Source of the DNA: Rotaria macrura
Taxonomy: Eukaryota; Rotifera; Eurotatoria; Philodinida; Philodinidae
Assembly (NCBI GenBank): GCA_900239685.1
Contig: OENT01000623.1
Coordinates: 27,468-91,467 of the forward strand
Direction: 5' to 3'
Length of the DNA stretch: 64,000 nt
Of the stretch, positions 49,193 through 62,164 are shown piece after piece. The translations under genes were made by a program, and so were the position numbers. Position 1 is the stretch's first letter; every line of letters starts with the position of its first letter. The notes beneath the pieces were generated by a model. That model was not told the origin of the DNA and made no database searches. It was given only the letters and a program-made list of their open reading frames with translations.

Positions 49193-49360
49193 ACAAAATG
49201 TACCCATAAACTGACACACCCCTGAAACCTAGAATCACTTACCTTGTATTGTCGTGTATTTACAGATCAAGTCATTCTAGGGTTTTTGACCTAGTACATG
49301 ACAATACAAGGTAAGTGATTCAAGGTTTTGGGAGTGTGTGAGTTTCTCAGTACATTTTGT
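49193..49360. repeat. Palindromic foldback element, 168 bp
   Basis: Arms 49193-49258 (ACAAAATGTACCCATAAACT...) and 49295-49360 are reverse complements over 66 bases with about ten mismatches. They include the perfect inner block AATCACTTACCTTGTATTGTC, except one base near the loop. A 36-base loop separates them and itself contains CTAGGGTTTTTGACCTAG. There is no coding capacity. Confidence 0.8.
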
Positions 49361-52300
49361 ATCTGCGTTTGCGCAGCCGTCTTATTTATATACCATAGTA
49401 GAAATGATGTTGAATTATATTGCTTTCAAAATATAAAACATATCGATATTATTTCGGATGTAGATTCATTTTTATATATGTAACACAGCAGAAAGTTTCA
49501 CATTAATAAGCGAGTCCATCATTGTATCCAACTATAAGCATTCGGCTCAAGTGATGGATTTATTTGGATTATTGACACTAGGCCTGCGATTGTTTTTTCA
49601 TTGTGTATTAGACGGATATAATTAGATCGAACATGAAGAAAATGTTCACGAAATTACGCACCGTATTCACATGCGAATCATCAGAGTACATCTTTATCTC
49701 ATTATTGTGTTTATCATAATAAATGTATTTTTCAGATGAAATTTATTGTCAATTTCTTGGATTTTAAGCAATTCAAGAGTTGGACTCAGAATATTAGTCC
49801 ATTAGTACCAATCCAGAATAGCTGAACGAATAAATAACCGAGAAGAGTCTAGAGCAAAATGATTTATTCAACATATATGTTGAGGGCAAAATTGGGATTC
49901 CAATTTTGACTGAACGAAATTGGGATTTGGTTAGAGATAAATCCAAACAATTGCAAATAATTAACATGAAAGTATAAGAACTTTGTTTTTTATTAATTTA
50001 TACCTTTTTTTTTCATAAAACATTAACAAATCAAGATACTTCAGTCTATTTTCCCATATTGGAACAACCACCACGTTTCGAATGACATTTAGTGGAACAA
50101 TACATTCCCATTTTTTAGTTAAAATGACATGACGTTTTGGTCAGTAAATGAATTTTGGTGAAAAACCTGATGGTTTACCCTTGGTTAATAATAAACATTT
50201 GACAATATTATTATCAATACTTTGTTTTATTACACTCTTTTCTCTAAACTTTCGACTTGATGAATTAATACGTTTTTCCAGTTGTTCATAAAAAATCAAT
50301 ACACTATTATTTGTTTCGAATTCGAGTGGGACATTTTTTTAGTTAAATGAGTGAGGGTGTGAATCTAGATATAACACATTGGAAGAATATTATCGTTATT
50401 TAGTTTCTCTATGAGTAATATTCTTGAGTTGGAATGAATCCTATTCTAGTCAGTTTTTTGACTGAATAAGTTTACATGAAGCAAGAAAAAGAGAAAAACA
50501 GCATTTTTCGGAATGATGTTCAATGGTTTTTATGAGACAATTTTCTGTATCCTTTATTCAACATTTGTTATCCACGAGATAATGTAGTGATCAAATGTTA
50601 TTAATGATTTGCATCGAAATTCCAACAAAAACAAAATACTAGATTCGTATGAAATCTCATAATAGTGAACTTCCGTCGATTGTAGTTACATAGAATATCG
50701 AAAAAAAATCTTTTTTTTTACTGATATGTGGCGTTATTTCGTTTGATAAGGAAAATATTTTGTTTACCTTACCGGATAGAACAACAATTGAGATCGCTGT
50801 GTGATATAGAAGAGTAGTAGTATTTAATGGAAAAGACAGCTTGAAAAAATTGATTAGTCTCTTCTTTTTTTCTTGTCTTGATATTTTGTTTTGAGCTACA
50901 AATACAAAAATTAGAAAGCATACTGTGTACAGTGGTATTGTTGTCACGGATGAACAACGCATTCACCTACCGTTACAGTTTTTCTAAAAAATAAAATTGT
51001 GCCTAAAAGTATTAGCTATTGCAGCAACAAACAGTTATATCATCATTTTATTATTTCCGCTGGTGATTGCAATAAATACTACACAATGAGGCTATTGAAA
51101 GAAGACAGACAGAGACTATTATTTACTTAATATATTTTGCTTGAAGATATTCGTGACGTTGATTCTCTGAGGGATTAAACTATAACTAGTTTTTTATTTG
51201 CACACAATTCTTCAAGATGGTGGCATCAATATTTATTCAGTTGGCCGCGTCTTGTTATGTTTGTTCACAGTATAATTTAACTGATACTTTTCTTATCATC
51301 GACATTACATAATTCAACATTATGAACGGAGAATAGAGGATATCGAGGAGAGTCTCTATCTATTTTCTGAATGTCAGAAAGTTTTCGCTTCACCTGTAAT
51401 ACAGGTGCAATTATCTGTTCTGTATTTGTTTGTTGCTATGGAGGTATCAGTTTGAGAATTCTTCTTCCTTATCATGATGAACTCTCTTCAATCTTGTCAC
51501 GTTTAAGATGTATTATGTTAAATAACATTTCTGAAATGAAAATTAATACTTATTATTTATCTTGGAATGGCACTCTGCATGTATAGTGGTTTAGGGAGTA
51601 GAATGAATGTTCTTTCATCATTATTTCTAACTATAAAGTGCTATCATTACTTGAGTTTGATGTTTCGGTGAAAATATTCAACAGAGGAATATGACTTGCC
51701 AGTATCAGAATTCGTTGTAGTGATCACCTTTGCCATCTTTCAACAGAATTTTTAACAAAACATTTATTTATTTGTAGATAACAGAATTGAATCAAGTTGT
51801 GACAAAAACGAAGAACAATCTAATTAAATAAAACATTCCAAAGAACTCTTTTCAAGACTTATCTGAATTATTGTCTATTCCTTTTCAATGAACGAAAGAA
51901 GTTTTCGTTGTTCATATCTCGAGCAAGATTAAACTTTTATTTATTCATATCAACCCTAATTCATTCAATTTATTTACTAAATTTTACATGAAATATACTG
52001 TCACCCTAATGGAGAACTCTGTTTCACATTCACAGTAAAAATTAATGAAACAAAAGAAAAACTAGGACTTTTCCAACAAATCAACTGGAAACTTCTCTGG
52101 GTTCGTTGAATGCCTGATTAGAAATCAATACTCCTAATATACGAGCATTATACTGAAGACAAACAACGTATTTTTTAACTGTATTGCCATGGATTCGTAT
52201 ATGAAATCTGGTTGGTTATCAATTTCCGACGCGCGTTCTTTTTTGTTCAAAAGAATCTAGCATAGAAACTAGTTGCTTATATATATATATATAATACATT

Positions 52301-54322
52301 TTACTTTCGTAAAGAATTATTTACTGTTGTTATGTGTTTCATTATCTTGCTGCATTCTCAAGATGCTTTTTAATTATCTAAAAAATGAAAAGTCTATATT
52401 CACATCGTATAAACTACAATTTTACAATTTATGTAACAACTTCATTTCACGAGTTGCCATTAAATTCTCATGTGTTTTCCTATTCATTTTTTAAATAAGC
52501 CTAATGAATAAAGTACAGTCAAATCTAATACATTATAAATGTTAGCAGGATTATTTGCACGAGGAGTGGTGGATATTATGAAGTTGTGATTTTGATCGTT
52601 CTACCTAATACACAGAGTAGAATACGTGTGCATCGGATCAGATCCGGGCCGGAAGTAGCACACATTCAATGAGAAACATCATAGTTGCAATATTAATCTA
52701 TTCATAATTATGTTGAACAACTTGTCAAATGTCATTCTAGGATATAAACTTATTAGTAGAATAGAAGTTCTTTTAATTTGTTCGGTATGTGCTACATCAA
52801 TATGTTGCATTCGAATGACAGGCTTGAAACGCTGTAAATTATGTAGTTCTATTTATTTCATCTGATAAATGCAAACATTTGTTTGTTGTCAACGTTATTC
52901 CACAAAACATCTCTAACATAATTGAATTACCGATGATTATTTTAGGTGGCAAAATAGAAAACTATTCAAAATTTCTCTAATCGATAGTTTTGCTTGAAGT
53001 GGTATAGTGTAGATTGTTGTTTTTTTCTCTCGCACATCTTTGAATCATAAAATGTTTCTCGATTACAGAATTCATGTGTGAAAATAAAAGCATCTACGAG
53101 AAGGAACTTACGAATAAATGGTTACTGTTGATGTAAGAAGTTGGTATAATTCAAGTTAGAAATCACTCTCACTTAAACCATCATAGAGATTTATATTCTG
53201 AAATGGCTACACTAAATCGAAACAAATATCTGTCTACAATCAATATGAATCCTTGGGAGATTCATGAATGTCATTTCTAGAAATTAGAAACTGCTTTCAC
53301 TTGACATTGAATAAGTTTTTTTCTAAATTAATATTGCTTATAACAGTTATCTGATGAATGCATTTTCTATTTATCTGACACAAAACATTTTTCTTCATTC
53401 TTTCTACTCTTCTTTTAACATTATCTCTCGGTAGAACTTTAAAATAATCATGCAATAAAATATATATTAGAAGTATGTTTGCGTTCTTTATTCTTAAGTT
53501 ACACTCACAAAAGGAACACGTGCGTAGTTTTGTAGGTTTTTGATAATCAATTATTGTTTTAAAAATATTACTTGACATGGTTTAATTTTCGTCTCATTGT
53601 AAAGCACTTCACTTCTTCAAAAGCATACATGTCGATGATTTCGAGTAAATTATGATTTCTGAGCATGGCTGAAATTTACGTTATCGTGTGTTTCATAATT
53701 TTATCACTAAGAGGGAACATCAACGAAAACAGAATCAATAGATAAACTATTTGACAACAATTATAGACTAATTCTAGACACTGCATTCAAGTACCTATTC
53801 ATAATTTTTAAATATATATTTCTACATAAATGATTTCATGATGAACTCTATTCATGAGATTATATTTAATATAGATTTTTCGACAAGTTCAAAAACTGTT
53901 TTCGAGACAATATTTTACAATAAAAATGATCAAACGTTTGTTGCTACTGAAAGCCTTGTTTTTCCAGAAAATCGTGGAATTCAATTTTCCTTTGCATAAA
54001 AGAAAATTATACTTAGTGTTTGTTTTTTCCTATCAAAGAAACTAGACTAATCTCTATATTTTCGAAAGATGTAAAGAATCACTCTAGCATATGATGAAAT
54101 GTCAGATGAGTCTTCTCTTGAAATACACCTGACATTGGCATCGATACTCATAGGTGTGTCGACCTTCTATTACATATTCAATATGTTATACCATCTGAGA
54201 GAAAGAAGTTCTTGCTATTTGTAATTCTTCAGTATCATCATACGTAGAAAATCAGATATGATAATATTGACGATCATAAACACTTATTCTTTAGGGCAAC
54301 AACAAAAATTCAAACAATCATC

Positions 54323-57225
54323 ATGTCATCGACTAATAAAATCCAAGTTAATTGCAAGAATTCTATTGGTGAATTGAGACACATTTGGACATCAATTGGC
54401 TTTGATGAAATTAATTGGTCCTATACGGAAAGGGGAAAATACTTACTTAAAACACTAAAAGGTACGAACGAACAATATCATGTCTGCACTTGCTTAGTGA
54501 GTTGCAAATTCTCATGAGAATCGCTTTTGTGTATGATGTATCCTTCATTGATAAAAGAACCATATTTTCTTGCCTAATAGATAAAGTTCTGTTATTTATG
54601 TGTAGTTGAAATATAAAAGGCATTGCTTACATAGATAGTTACGATGAAGCCTTAAAAGATTCATACAATTCGATTCATCAATCGTTATTTTCAAAAGGAA
54701 ACTCTACTTTTAAGACTTGTCGTCAGTCTTCGGGCATTGTTTCTTTTTGTCTATAAATGTGTAATTAATAATTGATGTTACGGTATCTCTAACCAGTTGA
54801 AATAGATTTGTTAATTAAATTGAACTTCGTATAATTTATGGACTGGATTCGTGTACTGAGAACAAACATGACACTAAGAAAAATTAGTATTCAGATAGAT
54901 AAATATTAAGTTTGAATGTCAAGACGAAAAAAAAATTCAATGCTTCCACGAAAGAGCAAAACGAATAATATAGATTGATCAATACTTTTTTTTGAAAGAT
55001 TGTGTCAAACAAAAATTATATTTCAAAGATTTTCGTAAGATTTTAAAATGAATTCTTGTCATCAATGCTTTATTTATTGATCGAAATTTCATGATTACAC
55101 ATACTTCACATAAACGAAATTAATGGACGAAGTTCTAGCTACACTCGTTTGACTTTCATATATTTTCTTTTCTGTATTAAAGTATTGGTTCTTTATGTAG
55201 ACGAAATTATGGAACAGCCGTATTATGTTCGAAATCATAACATATTCACCAGTGGTAATATGCTTAGTTATCCAGCTGGTGGATCCACTAATATTTACAT
55301 GGAAGATGAAAATGGAAATTCACTTTATAATTTTGAAATCGTTGACAAAATCTACGATAACTACGTTGCAAATAATGTTATACCAATAATTGAATTAGAT
55401 TTTATGCCTTTGGATTTAGTAGCGGATTCAAAAGATGTACAATCAGATTGGAAAATGGGTCAAGATGTTGGACACGAATTATACGAAGAAAATAAATGGA
55501 AATTACCACCTAAAGATTATAAAAAATGGGAACAATTAGTTGAAATATTTGTTCATCATCTGTACGAAAGATATGGTGAACAAGTAGTCAATTGGTATTT
55601 TGAAGTATGGAATGAACCGAATTTAAAAAACTATTGGTTAGGATCAATTGACGATTATTGTCGACTATATGATCATTCTGTCGCAGCAATCAAACGAGTA
55701 AACAAATCTTTTAAAATTGGTGGACCAGCTACATCTGATGTTGGAATGGAATTTTTAAGGCAATTTTTAGAACATGTAACGTCTGGTAGAAATCATGTGT
55801 CAAATGAAACGGGAACCGCCATTGATTTCATATCATTTCATACAAAAGGTAGTTTGAATGAAATTTCATATTGAAACCAATTATCATAGCAAAAAGAACG
55901 AGTATTTTTAAACGTTGATCGATAAAATAACTCACTGCTGGCGTTGTTCTTTTCTCATGATCATTAAACATAGATTAGAGAAATACTTTTTATAATAATG
56001 ACACAGGATTCAATGTTTATTATCATGTTATGTAGACGTCGGCCATGCTGATCGGTACACTTAGCTAATTTGATAACATTTTCTTTCAAGCAGAAATGAA
56101 ATATTGTCATGTAAACGTATCGTCACAGAAAATGTTCACAGATAAAATTTACCACGCTCAACAGTGATCTACTTTGCAAGTCAATATAGTGTTACTATTG
56201 TTTGAGCATATCTTTTATAAAGAATTTGCAACCAAATATCCATCTCAATGTAGTTTTTCTTCGGAAACTGAAACGACGATGCGAGATTGCTTAGAAAAAT
56301 GATTCTTCGAAATTAGGATGTGTAATGTTTCATACAGAATATTTGATAGCAAAAATCTTCAAGTATTAAATAAATGTCATTTTTCATTATTCATGTAGGT
56401 GCTTATTATGTTCCGCGAAGATGTTATGGTCACAAAGTTAGCCATCAATCACCGAGTCTTTCAAAGATTCTCAACGATATTCGAACTAATTTGATTGTTT
56501 GCTATGATTTTGTACAATTAAATAATTTACCAATATTCATTGATGAATGTGATCCTGCTGTCGGTACAATTTATGGAGTTTACGATAATCCAAATTACAT
56601 CATATGCAATACAGAATATTATCCATGTATGGTTGCATCGATGATCTATCATATATTATCTTTATCTAGTCGAATTCAGTTGATAACACACTGGTCTTTT
56701 TATATGGAAGGAAAACGATTATTTGAAGGTAATCGAACTCTTATGACGAAGTATAACTTACATTTACCTATTTTATGTGGATTGAAATTATTTGGAAAGT
56801 TAAAATACAAACGATTATGTGTAGAACAGAATCAAACACAATCACCAATTTTTGCTATAGCAACAAGTGATGAGGAACATCGAAGCTTTCAATTATTGAT
56901 ATGTTATCATGTTGATGATTGGACATATGATGATACTCAATCGATTAGCATTACGTTTGAAAATATTTCTTGTCAAAAAGTTTTACTAAGACACTATAGA
57001 ATCGATTCAAGTCATAGTAATTCATATGAAGAATGGATTAAAATTCGAAAACCAGATGAATTGAACATGGATCAACTAGAACATTTGAAACGTAGTCAAG
57101 AATTAAAATTATTGCATGATCCCATTGAATATGTTATCGAAAACAATGAATTAACACTAACTGATTTCGATTTACCGAGTCATTCCATTTCATTTATTGA
57201 AATAATAGATAGTAATAGTCTATAA
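54323..57225 (+). CDS. GH39-family glycoside hydrolase (beta-xylosidase/iduronidase-like)
   Basis: Three exons, 54323-54461, 55201-55848 and 56399-57225, with matching phases, give 538 codons (537 aa). The order fits GH39. The N-terminal RHIWTSIGFDEINWSYTERG is followed by PYYVRNHNIFTSG. IIELDFMPLDL belongs to the TIM barrel. WYFEVWNEPNLKNYW carries the acid/base Glu (E185), followed by KIGGPATSD and IDFISFHTKG. The nucleophile Glu is in IFIDECDPAVG (E312). A C-terminal beta-rich part of about 150 residues follows, as in family members. GH39 enzymes remove xylose or iduronate from xylosides or glycosaminoglycans. This sequence looks closer to microbial and fungal xylosidase-type members than to vertebrate iduronidase (judged from remembered motifs). 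No signal peptide is seen, suggesting a cytosolic product or a missing 5' exon. The two introns are 739 and 550 nt, far longer than the 50-90 nt introns elsewhere. It is a horizontal-transfer candidate. Confidence 0.92.
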
Positions 57226-57274
57226 ATTACAATTCTTAAAATTCAATCTTTGAAATGAAACTCAAAGAATATCA

Positions 57275-57280
57275 AATAAA
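57275..57280 (+). promoter_or_regulatory. Polyadenylation signal of the GH39 gene
   Basis: AATAAA about 50 nt after the stop codon at 57223-57225. Confidence 0.5.
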
Positions 57281-59436
57281 ATCTTATTTCAGGATACCGT
57301 TTATTGACAAGCAATGGAATACTAGTGTACTTGCAAAACGGTTTGCAAGATTTATCCAAATATTTCTTTTTTATATCTACTAGAATTTTGAATGTTTACA
57401 CACGCATTTTGCTATTTTTTCTTCTTAAAAAATCAATTCAGAACTGATACAATACTATGACTATATGTATAAAACACTATCGAAATCGATCTTATATAAA
57501 ATACTAATCAACACTATCAGATGGGTTGAACAGCATAAGTAACCTGCAGAAACCATTCCCGAAAACCTGACAAGAGACTAAGCTTTTGTAATTGTGTTAG
57601 TCAGAAGAGAAAGTTGTCCTACTGAAAAAAGATCCTCTGATTTCTGACTGTTGCTACAGAACAGCTTGCTCTACCAATACTGTGCCTATACGCTAATGTT
57701 TTTTGAATTCATTTGTGATTCATTTGCACCATTCATTGTATACGGCCGAAAATCCTTGTAGAGTTAGTATAACCTTGCATTTGTCTACTTATGTGTGAAC
57801 TATGAACTCGAAGGTCATGAATAACCTCAAGCCGTTCTCTCATCAGACTATTATAAAATCTGCAAAGCAAACATGCTGCAAGTGATGCGCCACCTATGTA
57901 AACATTAAGCATAAACTTTATCCGTTTAAACAAATTTTTCTTGTGAAACGCGTCAAGGTGCAATTTTACCAAGGATCGCATCTGAAAAAGAATTCATATC
58001 TACTCAGGTGAGAACAAAAGATGTTTTATCTGAACTGCATCTCGATGCGTTCAACAGGTGTGATTTACACGTAAATATAACGCCATTGAGGTGCGATTTT
58101 ATTCAAAAAACACTGAAATGTGCAACGGCATTGGATATTTTCATCGGTCGATTCTCTTTCTCATTGATTTAAATAGAAAGAACTAACGTTGCTGGCTTTG
58201 ACCAGTGAACCAATAATGTTATTCGTAGTTGTAAAGGACAAAAAGAAGTATAACACGTTTGTCGCATACTCATCAGTGGGACCTGTTGCAGAAATGTTGA
58301 TTCAGCTTGAATAAGTTCTCTTGTTATAGATTTGAGAGAAAGGATGTTGTAGTTGATAAAGTAAAGACCGACGCTCACGCTCCTACCGTAGTAGAACATT
58401 GAGTCTTGTATGTTAGGTGCCAAATTTACTCTATGCACCGACGAAAAGCCATTGTGATCTAACAATATGCATACAAACAAATATTTTTTTCTTTCATATA
58501 AAAAATGTTGTTCAGCATTTTCACAGAAAATATCAGAAATTGAAACCAACAATCAATACATTTTCCCAATCTGAGGTGAGTTTCAAATGATTTCCCTTTT
58601 TATCTTTTTATTTTTTTCGGCAACACTAGTTTAAAAAATGACGACCGTTATAGTAATACTAGGTTGAATTCTAACAATCCAAGATCAATAATTTCTGTTA
58701 GATGAATGAAGCTCGACATAAGTGTTGTGATTAGACGAATATATGCAACAATTGACGGGTGCTACATCATCTAATCAGAAAACCTCAATAGAAAATTGAA
58801 AAGAGTCATCGTGTATATTCTATGGATCAATTTATTCAGAAAGTTCCAAATGATGTTGCAGTCAGAATTGATTGATAAATCCATCGACATGCCAGTACAA
58901 ATTGTACTTATCTAACACGTTAAGAACACTCATATCGTTGTGAACAATCAAATCAACTGGGCCCATTCATTAATCATTTGACGTTCTACATTTTCCGTCT
59001 GTAATTGAGTTTCAAGAGGACTGTGCCTAATACTCACACACCTTCTCTATCGATTATTCATCAATCTATAGTCATGCTATTGACCGAGAACTAATCGAAG
59101 AGTAATCTAGTAAAACAAAAGATAGAAAAGCATGCAGCTTCGTTCATTTCGAGATTGGTTGGTTTATATAAAAATGTATCTATATCATGAAAAAGTGAAT
59201 AAAGATAACTCTGGGAAATGACAAGTAGCAATATGTAGATCTCACACTTATTATTTTTTGAGTCGTTCCAGAATGTACATGACAATAAAAAGTAAAAAGG
59301 AAAACAATAGAATATAATTGCGTAAGGTTTACAGATATCATTTGTGATTATTAGATCAGACGTTCTTAGTCTTCTAGTTGACAACATCTCGACGATTCAT
59401 CTGTTTCTCAATGTTGTTCAATTGATTTTCTTTCTC
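57281..59436. other. Gene-free stretch between convergent genes
   Basis: This lies between the 3' ends of the GH39 gene (+) and the kinase-OTU gene (-). Minus-strand frames at 57733-57981 and 58169-58552 (127 codons) have no recognised domain and no convincing splice partners. The part next to 59436 should be the 3' UTR of the minus-strand gene. Confidence 0.4.
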
Positions 59437-62164
59437 CTATATTGCTGCAGGAACAACATTGCTTATGGACTGTGCGGCGGCTGGAAATGCAGCTTTATAA
59501 TTAAAAAAGATATAATGAATAAGTGAAGATTTGTAGAATAGAATGGCATATAGACATGCCATTGTTTCAATTTCACTTACTAGTAGAGACATTACACATG
59601 ACTTGTTGATTACTCGAGACAAATGATTTCAGCTTCAAATCATTTAACTGACTTCCTTCATATAGTTCATTTATAACTTCTAAAAAGAATAATAATGTAT
59701 TTAAAAGAATTTTTTTCATTTTTGCCAATATACCTGTAGTTAATTCTGCTTTATTTTGCATTGGTTCTAAAATAATAGAATTAAAAGATGGTACACAAGC
59801 ATCAAATTTATAGATCAAGATATTCTAGAATGTGGATTTGAATAATTGAAATGCTAATTTTCAATCTTTGAGGTATTCCTAACAAGCACTGAAGTGTTTT
59901 GATCATTTTATTTAAAGTAGTATATTGTGTGCACCTTCTACTTGCGCATGCAAACCTACGAAGAGCATTACAAAAACTTTCTTGAACTCACTTTCTGCTA
60001 TCGCAAGTGCAACTTTTGATAACATAGATTTCAGTTCAGCTTGAAACAGTTCATGAGCTTGTTCATCGGTTTTTATATCATCACATGGATCATACATGAC
60101 ATCTTCATTCGACTCTAAAAGACATGAAAGTAGATGAGTACCGAAGTGAATATTAATTGCTATCAACTATTGAAAAACACTTGTGTTTATATACCTATTA
60201 AATTGTGTTGTTGACAGAAATCCTTTAACTGTTTTATGTACGATGTGAGTTGACGAATATGTCGATCAGGAGTAATAGATGTTGTAGTTGATTCAAAAGC
60301 TGAAAAAAAATCAACATTATGATAGAACAATATTAACTTGATAATGTAAAATTTCCTAGCATTCACTATAATACTATTTAGTTGAATATCTAACTGATTG
60401 TTTGCTTTCGATAAAAGTCTGTATCGCAATGAATCCTTTTGGGAATAATTCTTCGATGGACGAAGAAAAATAACATACGATTGAAAATAAGTTTTCAATC
60501 GATAGCACTTACCACGTCGTTCATCATTGGATTCTGATGATTTTCTTGATATTGGATATGCTAAAATAGTAAATGTTTTTTTAATTGTTAATAATGACAA
60601 TGATAAAATTATCTTAATCATATACTCGCTGAATTAGAATCATGGACGAAAACGTCTAATAATTTGCTAATTGGACTATTGATCAAGAATTTTGTTTTGA
60701 ATATGGTATGATCATTTTTCGATTTGCATAAAAATAACGGTTCATAATGTTGTTTTGTGTCGTTGAAAAGTAAATAAGCACATAGTTGAAGGTAGGGTAG
60801 GTCATTACCGATTTCAAGTGGTGATGAGCTAATGAAGCCATCCATTCTCTTGTAAACAAAGAGTTTTATTGAGAACAGTTCACTCAAATATTCTAGAGCC
60901 TGTAGCCAAAATCCTGGATTAGATATTGCTTGGCAATATTGTTCAGGGGACGCTCCATCGATTAAGTAATTATCCTGTGGATGTTTTTTCCTAATAATCA
61001 TGTTTAGTTTATTACGATAGGATGATATTTCATCAGCATTGTAGTGACCATCGTTCATGATCGTTTGTATAGATTCGAGTAAACATGAACCGATGACATC
61101 GGGTATAGGAAACGATCGAAAAGTAAATGATTTTAGCAAATCAGAGACAGCTGCTTCGAACGGAACGCATGATTTAAGTTCAGACAACGTTGAATTTTCA
61201 TGGAGACCATACCTGAAATAGATCGAGTAGGTACTTCATATAAGAATTCGATTTTCTAGATATTCTTTATAATTCATTAATCGCATATATAATTAGTTAT
61301 AAATTACCCGAGAACGTCTTGAAAATCGACTAGAAATTTCTCAGTCAACTCTTCATCCTTCGCTGAATCACGATTCCAAAGTAGTTTTAAGAAACGAATG
61401 ACAACTTTGATAAGAATAAATGTATAACCATGACCTACTGAAAAACACTCTATAGATTTATCGTAACTTTTCAGAAATGCTTGATCTTCTTTCATTGTAA
61501 ATGAAGAACACACAGATAAATGTGCCAAGTCGTAATAAGGATGATTTAGTCCTGAGTATTCCCAATCAACAATGGTTATGTTTTCATTACTATCATAAAT
61601 ACTGGACGGTAATAAATCATTATGCGATGACACTTTCTTTTCCCCATCATGTTCAATAGCAAAAACTATTTTCATAATCAAATTGTAGTAGTGAATTAGT
61701 TTATTTTTTCGTTCTGCTCGTAGACCTTTGAATGCATTTGTGACTATATTATGAAGAGAAAATTCGTTTTGAAATTTTACAGTTGTTTGATAACGTTTGA
61801 TATAGTCAGCAATTTTTTTCAAACATGTCATTTTTAAATTATCATTTGTTATGGATGAAAAGCGTTTTTCTTCAGGCTCTAAAAGGCATATTTGAAAGCC
61901 GTCCCCATTACATAGTACACCTGTTGCGATATGTTGTTTATGCAATCTATCTAAATTATCCGATTCAGTTTCACGTGTGTATGGTGGCCATAATTTTCCA
62001 TTGATTCGTATCAAGCAAACTTGTTCATCGTTCACCTTCACTGTTTGGTATTTGTTAGTTGCACTACCCTCCATAGGATAGTTTTGCGAATTTTCATCCT
62101 TGAGTCCGATTTTTAGATTGATTAGAGCATCCTTAATTCTATCTGGTAGGGTGTTTGTAGTCAT
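59437..62164 (-). CDS. Choline-kinase/APH-like phosphotransferase fused to an OTU-like domain
   Basis: Eight exons on the minus strand, 62164-61308, 61212-60626, 60560-60513, 60299-60195, 60114-59992, 59766-59734, 59679-59581 and 59492-59437, in consistent phases, total 636 codons (635 aa). Exon 1 (residues 1-286) is a kinase of the choline-kinase/LicA/APH fold: GSATNKYQTVKV at about 33-44, LIRINGK, the Brenner motif HNDLLPSSIY (H181, D183) and IVDWEY (D200). The Asn expected at 188 is Ser. Exon 2 (to about 481) looks like an OTU cysteine-protease domain: IGSCLLESI with Cys329, FWLQALEYLSELFSIKLFVY, and HYEPLFL with His441. The usual Asp three residues before the Cys is Ile. Residues about 482-635 are small exons of acidic, helical sequence. 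The kinase part is clear; the OTU call is moderate because it rests on motif spacing. Exon 6 (33 nt) and the donor of exon 5 are the least certain. Confidence 0.8.

Larger units (their letters stand above)
47980..54322. other. Long gene-free stretch with one palindromic element
   Basis: About 6.3 kb of AT-rich sequence between the SLC17 and GH39 genes. No frame on either strand looks coding (those at 50657-50966, 51371-51586, 52273-52494 and 53297-53578 are short and biased). The only defined structures are the palindromic element at 49193-49360 and the polyadenylation signal near 48129. Confidence 0.4.

Noticed and set aside
58169-58552. 127-codon minus-strand hypothetical gene
   Set aside because: No domain and no neighbouring exons in phase; not distinguishable from chance.
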